In this document: positions 33,435 to 43,848 of the stretch, in pieces
How the letters are laid out: each line of letters begins with the position of its first letter
Numbering within the stretch: position 1 is the first letter of the stretch
NCBI GenBank assembly: GCA_964460465.1
Contig: CAYWSB010000009.1
Location: 1-64,000 of the forward strand
Length of the DNA stretch: 64,000 nucleotides
Direction: 5' to 3'
Source: SLRI01 sp964460465
GTDB taxonomy: Bacteria > Pseudomonadota > Alphaproteobacteria > Geminicoccales > Geminicoccaceae
Notes under the pieces: model-generated
Told to the model about the DNA's origin: nothing
Database searches by the model: none
The model's input: only the letters and a program-made list of their open reading frames with translations
Made by a program: the position numbers and the translations under genes

Positions 33435-34699
33435 GGGTCGTCTCCGCTGGCCGCGAGGAGGGTCGCCGCTCGTGCGAGCAGCGTTTCCCGGTCGGCGGTG
33501 AAATCGCTCTCGACCCACGCCTTTTCCAGCCGCCGCAGGCAGTCGCCCATGGCGGGCCCCGGCTGCAGCCCGAGCGCCACGAGGTCGCGGCCGGCCACCG
33601 GCGGCCCGACCGGCGCGAAGGCGTCGACCACGGCGAGAGCGGCGCGCAGCGCCGGTGCCGCGTCGTCGTGCTCGCTCAGAGCCGCGGCCAGCATCAGCCG
33701 CCGGCGGCAGCGCTCCTTGCCGGCCTGGCGCTGGCCGTCGCTGCCAAGGGCGTAGGCGAGCCGGCGCAGTCCGGCGGGCTCGAGATCGAGCGGCGGCAGC
33801 TCGGCGGTGGCGAGATCGACGAGGGCGGCGCGCTCCCGATTGGCGAGGCGTAGGCGGTCGGCGACCGCGGCGGCATCGGCCCGACCGCGCACCAGGCTCG
33901 CCAGCCGGACGATCGGCCCGGCCTCCGGTGCCGCCGCGAGGAGTCGGCCCAGGGCCGCGCGGTCCGGCTCGGCGCCGATGATCTCCTGCCAGACACCCGT
34001 CTCCTGCATCAGCGCCAGGCTCGCCTCGACGTTGCGGCCCATGAGCAGCTTCAGGAGCTCGGCCCTGAGCCGCTCGCCCGAAAGCCGGTCGAGCCCCTGC
34101 CGCTCGGCTGCGAGCGCCGCCAGCGTCACGGCCGGCGGCTGCTCGCGGCCGAACCGGGCGAAGAAGCGAAAGAAGCGCAGGATGCGGAGATAGTCCTCGC
34201 GAATCCGGGCAACCGGTTCGCCGACGAAGCGGATGCGGCCCTCGGCCAGGTCCTGACGGCCGGCGAAGGGATCGAACAGACGGCCGTCGCGGTCGCAGCT
34301 CATGGCGTTGATGGTGAAGTCGCGCCGCGCCGCGTCGGCCAGGAAGCAGTCGGTGAAGGCGACGGTGGCGCGCCTGCCGTCGGTGGCCAGGTCCTGGCGC
34401 AGCGTGGTGATCTCGTAGTCGCGACCGTCCGCGATCGCGGTGACGGTGCCGTGCGCGAGGCCGGTCGGGATCGTGCGGATGCCGGCCCGGCGGAGAAGGG
34501 CGATGTTGCGCTCGGGCGCCACGGGCGTGGCGATGTCGAGATCGACCATGTCGAGCGAGGGATCGAGCAGCGTGTCACGGACGCAGCCGCCGACGAAGCG
34601 GACGCCCTGGCCGTCCGCCTCGAGCGCGTCGAGCACCCGACGGGAGGCGTTCGCCAGGAGCCAGCGCGCGCCGGCCAGCGGGGGGTCGTCAGTCGTCAC
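33431..34699 (-). CDS. cca: CCA tRNA nucleotidyltransferase / poly(A) polymerase family
   Basis: A 422-residue class II nucleotidyltransferase. The catalytic head has VRFVGGCVRDTLL and DLDIATP (metal-binding Asp pair); then RRDFTINAMSCDRDG, RIREDYLRILRFFRFFARFG and a helical C-terminal body. It completes or repairs the tRNA 3' CCA end. The likely start is a GTG at 34699 that overlaps the upstream DUF6111 stop by 11 bp; an upstream ATG in the same frame falls inside that gene. In alphaproteobacteria this gene commonly sits with the same nudix/DUF1285 neighbours. Confidence 0.92.
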   Translation of the reverse strand: MTTDDPPLAGARWLLANASRRVLDALEADGQGVRFVGGCVRDTLLDPSLDMVDLDIATPVAPERNIALLRRAGIRTIPTGLAHGTVTAIADGRDYEITTLRQDLATDGRRATVAFTDCFLADAARRDFTINAMSCDRDGRLFDPFAGRQDLAEGRIRFVGEPVARIREDYLRILRFFRFFARFGREQPPAVTLAALAAERQGLDRLSGERLRAELLKLLMGRNVEASLALMQETGVWQEIIGAEPDRAALGRLLAAAPEAGPIVRLASLVRGRADAAAVADRLRLANRERAALVDLATAELPPLDLEPAGLRRLAYALGSDGQRQAGKERCRRRLMLAAALSEHDDAAPALRAALAVVDAFAPVGPPVAGRDLVALGLQPGPAMGDCLRRLEKAWVESDFTADRETLLARAATLLAASGDDP

Positions 34700-35015
34700 G
34701 TGCGGGTGCCGGCTCTGCTGGCGCGGGCTCGGCGGACGGCGTCCGCGGATCATCCGCCGGGCGGCGCACCTCGCCCGGCACGATCCGGCCGTCCTCGATC
34801 CGGGGCGGCACGTAGTCGCCCCCCCGTTCCCAGCCGCCCGTCAGCGCCAGGGTCACAAGGCTGACGCTCACCAGGGCGAGGCCGGCCGCACTCAGCACGA
34901 ACCATGGCGTGCTCTGCAGCAGCGGTTGCCCGCGCGTCACGAGGTAGCGATAGGTGAAGAAGCCGACGAACGGCAGCAGGAACGGCAGGATGTAGAAGAG
35001 CAGGATGCGCAGCAT
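34689..35015 (-). CDS. DUF6111-like small membrane protein
   Basis: A 108-residue protein with two TM helices: about residues 1-22 (ILLFYILPFLLPFVGFFTY) and 37-62 (FVLSAAGLALVSVSLVTLAL). A cytoplasmic or periplasmic Pro/Asp/Glu-rich tail follows. Size, topology and position between nudix and CCA genes match a family found in many alphaproteobacteria (DUF6111). No function is known. It overlaps the CCA gene. Confidence 0.8.
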   Translation of the reverse strand: MLRILLFYILPFLLPFVGFFTYRYLVTRGQPLLQSTPWFVLSAAGLALVSVSLVTLALTGGWERGGDYVPPRIEDGRIVPGEVRRPADDPRTPSAEPAPAEPAPARDD

Positions 35016-35065
35016 GTCGAGACGAGATCCGCGGGAGCTTCGGGAACGGCGGCCCCGACCGTCGC

Positions 35066-35689
35066 TCAGCCAGTGAGCGTGCGGGCGAAGTTGACGAGGA
35101 TACCGGCGGTCGCACCCCAGATGTAGCGGTTCTGGTAGGGCAGAACAAAGAAGTGCCGGCGCTCGCCGTTCCTCAGATAGGAGTCGCGGCGGTGATTGGC
35201 AGGCTCCAGCACGAAGGCGAGCGGCACCTCGAAGACATCGGCGACCTCGGCCGGATCGGGCCGCCATGCTGTGGGCGGCTCCGCCACCCAGCCGATCACC
35301 GGGTAGATGCGAAAGCCGGTCACCGTGTCGTACGCCCCGAGGCTGCCGACCACGTCGACGCGCTCCGGTGCGAGGCCGATCTCCTCGTCGCTCTCGCGCA
35401 GGGCGGTGGCCACGGCGCTGATGTCGTCGATCTCCATCCGCCCGCCCGGCAGGCTGATCTGCCCGGCATGGGCGTTGAGGTGGGCGGCCCGGGTGGTGAG
35501 CACGATGGTCGGGCCGGCTGGCCGTTCGAGCAGGGCGATCAGCACCCCTGCCGGGGTCGGCCGCGAAGTCACCTCCAGCGGCCGGGCCTCGTCGCCGGCC
35601 ACGAGCCAGGGCGCCTGCTCGGTCATGGCGTCCCGCAGCCGCTCGCGCAGGCGCTCGGCATCCCAGGGAGGTGCCGCGGATGTGGTCAT
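35066..35689 (-). CDS. Nudix hydrolase, CoA pyrophosphatase-like
   Basis: A 207-residue Nudix protein. The Nudix box runs from GGRMEIDD through TALRESDEEIGL with the usual catalytic glutamates (the RESxEEIG form), preceded by HAGQISLPGGR and followed by LGAYDTVTG. These match the CoA/acyl-CoA pyrophosphatase (NudL/YeaB-like) subgroup. Its ATG overlaps the DUF1285 stop by one base. Confidence 0.88.
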   Translation of the reverse strand: MTTSAAPPWDAERLRERLRDAMTEQAPWLVAGDEARPLEVTSRPTPAGVLIALLERPAGPTIVLTTRAAHLNAHAGQISLPGGRMEIDDISAVATALRESDEEIGLAPERVDVVGSLGAYDTVTGFRIYPVIGWVAEPPTAWRPDPAEVADVFEVPLAFVLEPANHRRDSYLRNGERRHFFVLPYQNRYIWGATAGILVNFARTLTG

Positions 35690-36351
35690 CAGGACCCGAT
35701 CCACCCGAGGTCGAAGCGCCGGCCGGCGCTGCGCACGAAGAGGTGGGTGCCGCTCTGGTCCGGCTCGGCGATGTCGACCAGGTGGTAGAAGACGGGCCGC
35801 AGCAGCCGCGCCTCGAGGGCGAGACGACCGGGCTCGGCCGGGCGGACCACAACGTAAGGGACCGCGGCCGCACCGTCCGCCGCCGACGCCCGCATCGTCA
35901 GGGGGTGACGGGCATCGAGCGGCACCCACGCGTCGAGATTGGTCCGCAGGCGGATCAGCTGGTCGGGTCCCGGCCGGTCCACGGCGAGCTCGACGATGGT
36001 GAACGGCACGTCCGCCACCTCGACCCGGCCGGCCTCCACGGGCGTGGCCAGCCAGTAGCTGCCGTCCGGCGCGCGATGCAGCGCCGTTGCGAACAGCCTG
36101 ACCAAGGCCGGCCGCGGGATGCGCGAGCCCTGGTAGTGCCAGACGCCCTCGGCATCGATGCGCATGGTGAACTGGCTGGCGTCTGCCGGATCCCGGGTGA
36201 GCTCGGCCAGCCGTGTGGCGATGTCGAACGGTCGCCTCAAGGCGTCGCGCCCGCCCCGGCGATGCCGAGCCGGCTCGACCCGTGGTCGGGTGCCGCTCGC
36301 CCAGCGGGTGCCTTTCGCCGCATCGCCCCCTTGCCTTCCCTCCAGCGTCAT
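35689..36351 (-). CDS. DUF1285 protein
   Basis: A protein of about 220 residues with a basic N-terminus (about 45 residues, poorly conserved). The DUF1285 core is recognised by TMRIDAEGVWHYQGSRIPRP, LVRLFATALHRAPDGSYWL and the C-terminal VDIAEPD/GTHLFVRSAGRRFDLGW. Function is unknown. The ATG at 36351 was chosen over a TTG five codons upstream. It is the first gene of the operon and is divergent from moxR. Confidence 0.85.
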   Translation of the reverse strand: MTLEGRQGGDAAKGTRWASGTRPRVEPARHRRGGRDALRRPFDIATRLAELTRDPADASQFTMRIDAEGVWHYQGSRIPRPALVRLFATALHRAPDGSYWLATPVEAGRVEVADVPFTIVELAVDRPGPDQLIRLRTNLDAWVPLDARHPLTMRASAADGAAAVPYVVVRPAEPGRLALEARLLRPVFYHLVDIAEPDQSGTHLFVRSAGRRFDLGWIGS

Positions 36352-36373
36352 GCAGTTATGGATCAACTAGGGT

Positions 36374-36403
36374 TTGATTGTCGCGTCCGCCAGTTGATAT
36401 CGA
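36374..36403 (+). promoter_or_regulatory. Candidate promoter for the moxR operon
   Basis: In the divergent gap between DUF1285 and moxR, TTGATT (36374-36379) and TATCGA (36398-36403) are separated by 18 nt in a locally AT-rich patch, about 100 nt before the moxR ATG. The -10 match is weak, so this is only a candidate. Confidence 0.35.
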
Positions 36404-36499
36404 GCGTGTCGGCTGGTGCGGCCGGCTGGGGCCTCCCGACGGGCGGCAGGTGCCTGTCTGTGACGGCCGGCAGTGGTGGCCAAGTCCCGAGCTCGAAGG

Positions 36500-37497
<998 letters not shown>

Positions 37498-37501
<4 letters not shown>

Positions 37502-38412
37502 CAGGGCGACCGCCGGTGAGCATCGAGCCCGGCACCGCGCGACGGGTGCGTGGCGAGGCGGAGCAGCTCGGGGCCCGGCTGCCCGGGCTCCTGGTCGAGG
37601 CCGAGCGGGTGGCCGCCACGGTCAGCCAGGGTGTCCACGGGCGGCGGCGAACGGGGCTCGGCGAGACCTTCTGGCAGTACCGGCAGTACCAGCCGGGCGA
37701 TCCGGCGGGGTCCATCGACTGGCGCCAGTCGGCCCGCTCGCGCCATCTCTTCATCCGCGAGCAGGAGTGGGAAGCGGCCGAAAGCGTCTGGCTCTGGTCG
37801 GACCAGTCGGCGTCGATGCACTACCGCTCCCGGACGAACTGGCCCACCAAGCGCGACCGGGCGCTGGTGCTGTCGATGGCGCTGGCGGGCCTGCTGGTCC
37901 GCGCCGGCGAGCGGATCGCCGCCCTCGGCAGCGCCGAGCGAGCGCGCGGCGGGCAGTACGGCTTCAACGTCGTCGCCCAGCGCCTGCTCGAGAACGCGAC
38001 GTCCGCCACCTCGCTGGCGCCGCAGCAGGAGCTGCCGCGCCACGCCCGACTGGTCCTGCTCTCCGACTTCCTCGAGACGCCGGACGAGCTCGGCCGGCGG
38101 TTCGCGCAGCTCAACGCCTCGGGCGCGCAGGTGTCGCTGCTGCTGATCGCCGATCCGGCCGAGGCGGCGCTGGATTTCCACGGCCGCGTGCTGTTCGAGG
38201 GCCTCGAGGGCGAGGGGCGCACCCTGATCGGCAATGTCGCGACCATCCGCGAGCGCTACCGCGACCTCTACCGGGCGCATCGCGGCTATCTCGCCGATCT
38301 CGCCCGGAAGAACGGCTGGCAGCTGGGGACCCACCACACCGACCGATCGGCCGAGAGCGGGCTGCTGACGTTGTACCAGATGCTGGCCCCGCGTGCGGCC
38401 GGGCGGCACTGA
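37498..38412 (+). CDS. DUF58 protein
   Basis: A 304-residue DUF58 protein with QGVHGRRRTGLGETFWQYRQY, the family hallmark QPGDPAGSIDWRQSARSRHL and a vWA-like region with a degenerate MIDAS motif (LWSDQSASM). DUF58 proteins are always near MoxR ATPases and are thought to be their clients or adaptors. It is translationally coupled to moxR and followed after 2 bp by the BatA-like gene. Confidence 0.9.
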
Positions 38413-38414
38413 CC

Positions 38415-41243
38415 ATGCTGTCGCTCGGCCCCCTCGCCTTCGTGCAGCCCTGGCTGTTGTTGGGCCTCCTCGCTCTGCCGGCGATCTGGCTGCTGCTCCG
38501 CCTGACCCCGCCGGCGCCGCGCCAGGTGAGCTTTCCGCCGCTCGCCCTCCTGCTTCGGCTCGTGGCCCCGGAGGAGACGCCGGCGCGGACCCCCTGGTGG
38601 CTGCTGCTGCTTCGCCTGGCGATCGCCGCACTCATCATTCTCGCCCTGGCCGGTCCCGTCCTGAACCCGGCGCCGCAGCTCGGCGGCCAGGGGCCGGTGC
38701 TGCTGGTCGTCGACGACGGCTGGGCCGCGGCCCCCAACTGGCAGCGGCGGATCGACGCCGCGCGCGAGCTGCTCGAGCAGGCCGAGCGCGACAGCCGGCC
38801 GGTGATCGTGCTGCGAACCGCACCCGACGGCCGCGAGGCGCCGCTCGAGCCGCGGCCGGCGCGCGAGATCCTGGAGGGCCTGCCGGGCTGGCAGGCCCAG
38901 CCCTGGCCGGTGGACCATGACCGGGCGGCGCGGCGCCTGCTGGCGCTCGGGCTGGATGCCGCCCGGCCGATCTGGCTCGCCGACGGCATCTCCGACCGCG
39001 AGGCGCACGCGACGGCCACCCTGGCGCTGGGCGAGGCGCTGACAGCTTTGGGCGACGTGCAGATCATCGCCGATCCGCCGGCCGAGCGAGCGCTGCTGCT
39101 CGCCCCCGGCGAACTCGGCCAGACCCTGCAGGCGGTGACCGTGACGCGGCCGACGAGCGACACGCCCTGGCCCGCCGAGCTGGTCGCCGTGGGCCCGGCG
39201 GGCGAGGTGCTCGGTCGCTTCGCCGTGCCGGACGATGCGCCGGGCACCACGGTGGCGGTAGACCTCGAGCTGCCGCTCGATCTGCGCAACCGCATCGCCC
39301 GCCTCGAACTCACCGGTGGCCACGGCATCGGCGGTGTTCTCTTGTTCGACGAGCGCTGGCGCCGCCGGACGGTGGGGATCGCCGCCGACCAGGCCGCGAT
39401 GACCGACCAGCCGCTGCTGGCCGAGCCCTATTTCGTCGAGCGCGCCTTGTCGCCGTTCGCCGAGATCCGCCGCGGCCGGATCGCCGATCTCGTCGAGGCG
39501 CCGCTGTCGCTCCTGGTGCTCACCGACAGGGGGCGGCTCGACGCTGCCGAGGAGGCGGCGTTGACCGCGTGGGTGGAGCGCGGCGGCGTGCTGCTGCGCT
39601 TCGCCGGGCCGCGCCTCGCCGGCATGGATCCCGACGGGCTCGCGGTCGGCTCCGGCGGCGACACCGAGGCGGATGCGCTGCTGCCGGTGCCGCTCCGCTC
39701 CGGCGACCGTCAGCTCGGCGGGGCGCTCTCGTGGTCGGAGCCGCTGCCGCTGGCGCCCTTCGCGCCGGACGGGCCATTCGCCGGTCTCTCGGTCAGCGAG
39801 GAGGCCCTGGTCTACCGCCAGGTGCTGGCCGAGCCGGGTCCGGGCCTTGCCGACGCGACGCTGGCGAGCCTCGTCGACGGCACGCCGCTCGTCACCGGCC
39901 GCCAGCTCGGCGAAGGCCGGGTCGTGCTCTTCCACACCACGGCCAACACCAGCTGGAGCAGCCTGCCGCTGTCCGGCCTCTTCGTTGACATGATGCGGCG
40001 GGTCGCCGACATGGGCGTCGGCGCGGGCAGCCGCCTGGAGGGTCTGGTGCGCGCCGATCGCGTGCTGGCGGCCGATGGCAGCCTGGTCGAGCCGCCGGCC
40101 GACCTGCAACCGCTGGAGGCGGCCGTGCTCGCCGAATCCCCCGTCGGCCCGGCCGCCCCGGCCGGTCTCTACACGCCCGCCGGCCAGCGTGCCGGCGGCG
40201 ACGCGAGCGAGCGCGGGCGCGTGGCGCGCAACCTGCAGGAGACGGTCGACCGGGTCGATGCGTTCGATCTCCTGCGCGTGAGCCGCACCGTGGATCCCTA
40301 CCGAGTGGGCGACGAACGCAATCTCATGCCGCTCCTGCTGACCCTGGCCGTGCTGCTGGCACTCGCCGACCTCGTGCTCTCCTTCGTGTTGCGTGGCCTC
40401 GTGCCCCGGCTAACCGGGATCGGCCGCAGCGTCCGGACCGGTGCCGGGACGGCGGCGGTCCTCGCCCTGATCCTGGCCGCTACCGGGACCCCGGCAGCAC
40501 GCGCCCAGGCGGCTTTCGACGAGGCGCGCATCGTCGACCTCACGATGGAGACGCGGCTCGCCTATGTACGGACCGGATTGCCCGAAACCGACGAGCGCAG
40601 CCTGCGCGGCCTGATCGGCCTCGGCCGGGTGCTGGAGCAGCGCAGCTCGATCGAGACCGGCCTGCCGGTGGCGGTCGACCCGGCGGTCGACGAGCTGGCC
40701 CTCTTCCCGCTGCTCTACTGGCCAGTGCCGCCCGAGCATCCGCAGCTCGGCGAGAACGCGCTCGACCAGGTCGAGACCTACCTGCGCCAGGGCGGCATGG
40801 TGCTGTTCGACACCGGTGACGGCGGCCGCCTGCTGCCGGGCCAGGAGATCCGCGGCCCGGGCGAGCGCCGGCTGGCGGAGCTCCTGCGCGGGCTCGACCT
40901 CTCGCCGCTCGAGCCGATCAGCGAGGATCACGTGCTGACCCGCTCCTTCTACCTGATGCAGGACCTGCCCGGCCGCTATGCCGGCCGCCAGGTCTGGGTC
41001 GACCAGCAGCCGCAGAGCGTCAATGACGGGGTGTCGAGCGTCATCATCGGCGCGCACGACTGGGCCGGCGCCTGGGCCGAGGACGACTACGGCCGCACCC
41101 TCTACCCCGTGGTGCCCGGCGGCGAGCGGCAGCGCGAGATGGCGCGCCGCTTCGGCGTCAACCTCGTGATGTACGCGCTGACCGGCAACTACAAGACCGA
41201 CCAGGTGCACATCCCGGCGCTCCTGGAGCGGCTCGGCCAATGA
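38415..41243 (+). CDS. BatA/aerotolerance-type membrane protein with C-terminal DUF4159
   Basis: A 942-residue membrane protein. The N-terminal BatA domain has two TM helices (about residues 10-28 and 60-82; LRLTPPAPRQVSFPPL between them). A central region has GATase-1-like folds (ALTAWVERGGVLLRFAGPRL). TM helices follow near 640-660 and 680-700, then a DUF4159 domain from about residue 710 (PVPPEHPQLGENALDQVETYLRQGG region) to the end. The arrangement is typical of alphaproteobacterial MoxR operons. The molecular role is unknown; a cell-envelope or stress role is inferred from the Bat family. Confidence 0.87.
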   Translation: MLSLGPLAFVQPWLLLGLLALPAIWLLLRLTPPAPRQVSFPPLALLLRLVAPEETPARTPWWLLLLRLAIAALIILALAGPVLNPAPQLGGQGPVLLVVDDGWAAAPNWQRRIDAARELLEQAERDSRPVIVLRTAPDGREAPLEPRPAREILEGLPGWQAQPWPVDHDRAARRLLALGLDAARPIWLADGISDREAHATATLALGEALTALGDVQIIADPPAERALLLAPGELGQTLQAVTVTRPTSDTPWPAELVAVGPAGEVLGRFAVPDDAPGTTVAVDLELPLDLRNRIARLELTGGHGIGGVLLFDERWRRRTVGIAADQAAMTDQPLLAEPYFVERALSPFAEIRRGRIADLVEAPLSLLVLTDRGRLDAAEEAALTAWVERGGVLLRFAGPRLAGMDPDGLAVGSGGDTEADALLPVPLRSGDRQLGGALSWSEPLPLAPFAPDGPFAGLSVSEEALVYRQVLAEPGPGLADATLASLVDGTPLVTGRQLGEGRVVLFHTTANTSWSSLPLSGLFVDMMRRVADMGVGAGSRLEGLVRADRVLAADGSLVEPPADLQPLEAAVLAESPVGPAAPAGLYTPAGQRAGGDASERGRVARNLQETVDRVDAFDLLRVSRTVDPYRVGDERNLMPLLLTLAVLLALADLVLSFVLRGLVPRLTGIGRSVRTGAGTAAVLALILAATGTPAARAQAAFDEARIVDLTMETRLAYVRTGLPETDERSLRGLIGLGRVLEQRSSIETGLPVAVDPAVDELALFPLLYWPVPPEHPQLGENALDQVETYLRQGGMVLFDTGDGGRLLPGQEIRGPGERRLAELLRGLDLSPLEPISEDHVLTRSFYLMQDLPGRYAGRQVWVDQQPQSVNDGVSSVIIGAHDWAGAWAEDDYGRTLYPVVPGGERQREMARRFGVNLVMYALTGNYKTDQVHIPALLERLGQ

Positions 41244-43303
41244 TGGAGAGCAGCCTCGTCTTCCAGCCGCTGCTGCCGCTCTGGCTGCTCGCCACGCTGG
41301 CCGCCGCCTTCCTGCTGCTCCTCGGCTTCGGGCTGTGGCGCGGCGCGCGCGGCACGCTCTGGCGCGCCCTCTTCGCCTCGCTCCTGCTCCTGGCGCTGGC
41401 CGGCCCACAGCTCCTGCGCGAGGAGCGCCGGGCGCTCGACGACATCGTCGTGGTGATCGAGGACGAGAGCCCGAGCCAGCGGATCGCCGACCGGCCCCAG
41501 GTCACCCGCGAGTCCGCCGATGCGCTGGTCGAGCGGCTCGAGGGCATGAGCGGGGTGAACGTCCGCCGCTTCGTCATGGATGGCAACAGCCGTCGCGGCA
41601 CCGACCTCTTCGCCGTCCTGCGCGACCGCCTGGCCGAGGTGGACCGCGACCGGCTGGCCGGGATCGTGGCGCTGACCGACGGGCGGATCCACGACGCCCC
41701 GGCGGCGGCCGAGGACTGGCCGCTGGAGGCACCTTTCCACGTGCTGCTGACCGGCCGGCCGGACGAGCTCGACCGGCGGCTGATCGTGGAGCAGGCACCC
41801 TCCTTCGGCGTGGTCGGCGAGCCGCTGCCGGTCACGGTTCGCGTCGACACGACGCCGGAGGCGGCGGATGACGGCGGCCCCCTGCCGCTCGCCGTGTTTC
41901 GCGACGGCGAGCCTTTCGCCGAGCTCCTGGTCGCCGAGGGCGAGCCGGTCGAGATCGAGCTCGTGCTGGAGAACGCCGGGCCGACCGTCTTCGAGTTCCA
42001 GACGCCGGTGATGGCGGGAGAGCTGACGGCGCTGAACAACCGCCAGGCGGTCACGGTCAACGGCATTCGCGACCGGCTGCGCGTGCTCCTCGTCTCCGGC
42101 CAGCCCTATCCGGGGCTCCGGGTCTGGCGCAACCTGCTCAAGGCCGACCCCGCGGTCGATCTCGTGCACTTCACCATCCTGCGCCCGCCCGAGAAGCAGG
42201 ACGGCACGCCGATCCGCGAGCTGGCGCTGATCGCCTTTCCCAGTCGCGAGCTGTTCGAGGTCAAGCTCAACGAGTTCGACCTGATCATCTTCGACCGCTA
42301 CTCGCGCCGCGGCCTGCTGCCGCTTGTCTATCTCGACAACGTCGCCCGCTACGTCGAGGAGGGCGGGGCGCTGCTCGAGGCGGCGGGGCCCGAGTTCGCC
42401 GAGCCGCACAGCCTCTACCGCACGCCGCTCGCCCGGGTGCTGCCCGGCCGCCCGTCGGGCGAGGTCTACCAGCGCGGCTTCCGCCCGACCGTGACCGAGT
42501 TCGGCGACCTGCACCCGGTGACGTCCGGGCTGAAGAGCGAGGCCGAGAACGGCGAGTGGGGGCGGTGGTTCCGCCAGGTCGACGTGGAGGCGCCCGGGGC
42601 GCAGGTGCTGATGACCGGTGTCTCGGACCGGCCGCTCCTGGTGCTGCAACGGGTCGGCGAGGGCCGGGTCGCCCAGCTCCTCTCCGACCATGCCTGGCTC
42701 TGGCAGCGCGGGCTCGACGGCGGCGGGCCGCAGGCGACGCTGCTGCGCCGGCTGGTGCACTGGCTGATGCGCGAGCCGGAGCTGGAGGAAGAGGCGCTGC
42801 GCGCCATCGCGGTGGGCCAGGGGCTCAGGCTCGAGCGCCAGTCGCTGAGCGCCGAACCGGTCGAGGTGGCGGTGACCGCCCCGTCGGGCGAGCGCTTCAC
42901 GGTGACCCTGGACCCGGTCGCGGACGGGCTGGCCGTGGCCGAGATCGAGGCGGCCGAGGACGGGCTCTACCGGGTGCAGCACGGCAGCCACCTGGCCTTC
43001 GCCACGCCCCGGCCGATCGCCCCGGTCGAGCTCGCCGACATGACCGCCACGGCCGAGGTCCTGGCCCCGATCGCCGCGGCAACCGGTGGCGCCGTCACCT
43101 GGCTCGCCGAGCGCGGCCTGCCGGATGTCCGCCGGGTCGAGGCCGACCGCCGGGCGGCCGGCGCCGGCTGGATCGGCCTCGAGCGCAACCGTGCCTACAC
43201 CGTGGAGGGGCTCACCCAGACGCCTCTGCTGCCACCCTGGCTCGCCGCCGTGCTGCTGCTCGGCACGGCCGCCATGGCCTGGTGGCGTGAGGGGCGGGCC
43301 TGA
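41240..43303 (+). CDS. Large membrane protein with GATase-1/vWA-like region, MoxR operon
   Basis: A 687-residue protein. TM helices lie at about 12-33 and 38-58. A vWA-like segment begins DIVVVIEDESPSQRIADR and continues with GIVALTDGRIHDAP. A class I glutamine-amidotransferase-like fold is suggested by DRLRVLLVSGQPYPGLRVWRN and YVEEGGALLEAAGPEFAEP. A C-terminal TM lies near 660-680. Its start overlaps the preceding stop (ATGA). Function is unknown; it is the usual last member of this MoxR locus. Confidence 0.83.
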   Translation: MMESSLVFQPLLPLWLLATLAAAFLLLLGFGLWRGARGTLWRALFASLLLLALAGPQLLREERRALDDIVVVIEDESPSQRIADRPQVTRESADALVERLEGMSGVNVRRFVMDGNSRRGTDLFAVLRDRLAEVDRDRLAGIVALTDGRIHDAPAAAEDWPLEAPFHVLLTGRPDELDRRLIVEQAPSFGVVGEPLPVTVRVDTTPEAADDGGPLPLAVFRDGEPFAELLVAEGEPVEIELVLENAGPTVFEFQTPVMAGELTALNNRQAVTVNGIRDRLRVLLVSGQPYPGLRVWRNLLKADPAVDLVHFTILRPPEKQDGTPIRELALIAFPSRELFEVKLNEFDLIIFDRYSRRGLLPLVYLDNVARYVEEGGALLEAAGPEFAEPHSLYRTPLARVLPGRPSGEVYQRGFRPTVTEFGDLHPVTSGLKSEAENGEWGRWFRQVDVEAPGAQVLMTGVSDRPLLVLQRVGEGRVAQLLSDHAWLWQRGLDGGGPQATLLRRLVHWLMREPELEEEALRAIAVGQGLRLERQSLSAEPVEVAVTAPSGERFTVTLDPVADGLAVAEIEAAEDGLYRVQHGSHLAFATPRPIAPVELADMTATAEVLAPIAAATGGAVTWLAERGLPDVRRVEADRRAAGAGWIGLERNRAYTVEGLTQTPLLPPWLAAVLLLGTAAMAWWREGRA

Positions 43304-43401
43304 GCGCAGCTTGCGAAAATCGCCGAACCCGGTCACCTAGGCAGGCCGACCGGGGGATCGACCTCCAGCCGGAGACATCAAGCAAAGGGGGACGCTCGAC
43401 C

Positions 43402-43848
43402 ATGCCGACGCTTCGCGCTACCGCAATCGCCGTCACGCTGCTGGCCACGGGCAGCGTGACGGCTCTGGCCGCCGACCCGATCGAGACCCGCAAGGCCATC
43501 ATGATGTCGGTGGGGGCAGCCGCCAAGATTTCCGGTGACATGGCCAAGGGTGAACTCGCCTTCCACCCGGATGTCGCCATGGCAGCCCTGACGACCTTTG
43601 CGGCGGCCGGCCGCAGCTTCCACACTTTCTTCCCGGCAGGCAGCGAGTCCGGCGGCGAGACGAGGGCGATGGACACCGTCTGGTCCGACAATGCGGGCTT
43701 CGTCGCAGCGTCCGAGAAGCTCGCGGCCGACGCCAGTGCGGCTGTTGCGACGAAGCCGGCCGACGTCGAGGCCTTCCGCGCCGCCTTTGCCGGCATCGCC
43801 CAGAACTGCAGCGCCTGCCACGAAAAGTACCGGGTCTCCCGCAACTGA
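43402..43848 (+). CDS. Cytochrome c' (class II cytochrome c)
   Basis: A 148-residue periplasmic protein. A signal peptide (about residues 1-23, ending ALAA) is followed by a four-helix-bundle cytochrome c' with RKAIMMSVGAAAKI in helix 1 and the single haem site CSACH six to ten residues from the C-terminus. Class II cytochromes bind NO/CO or act in electron transfer. The ribosome binding site AAAGGGGGA is strong. Its stop overlaps the start of the dihaem cytochrome gene, so both are expressed together. Confidence 0.93.
   Translation: MPTLRATAIAVTLLATGSVTALAADPIETRKAIMMSVGAAAKISGDMAKGELAFHPDVAMAALTTFAAAGRSFHTFFPAGSESGGETRAMDTVWSDNAGFVAASEKLAADASAAVATKPADVEAFRAAFAGIAQNCSACHEKYRVSRN

Noticed and set aside
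41189..43336. A 715-residue minus-strand open frame
   Set aside because: Antisense to the membrane protein gene of the moxR operon, whose TM helices and overlaps with neighbours support the plus strand.
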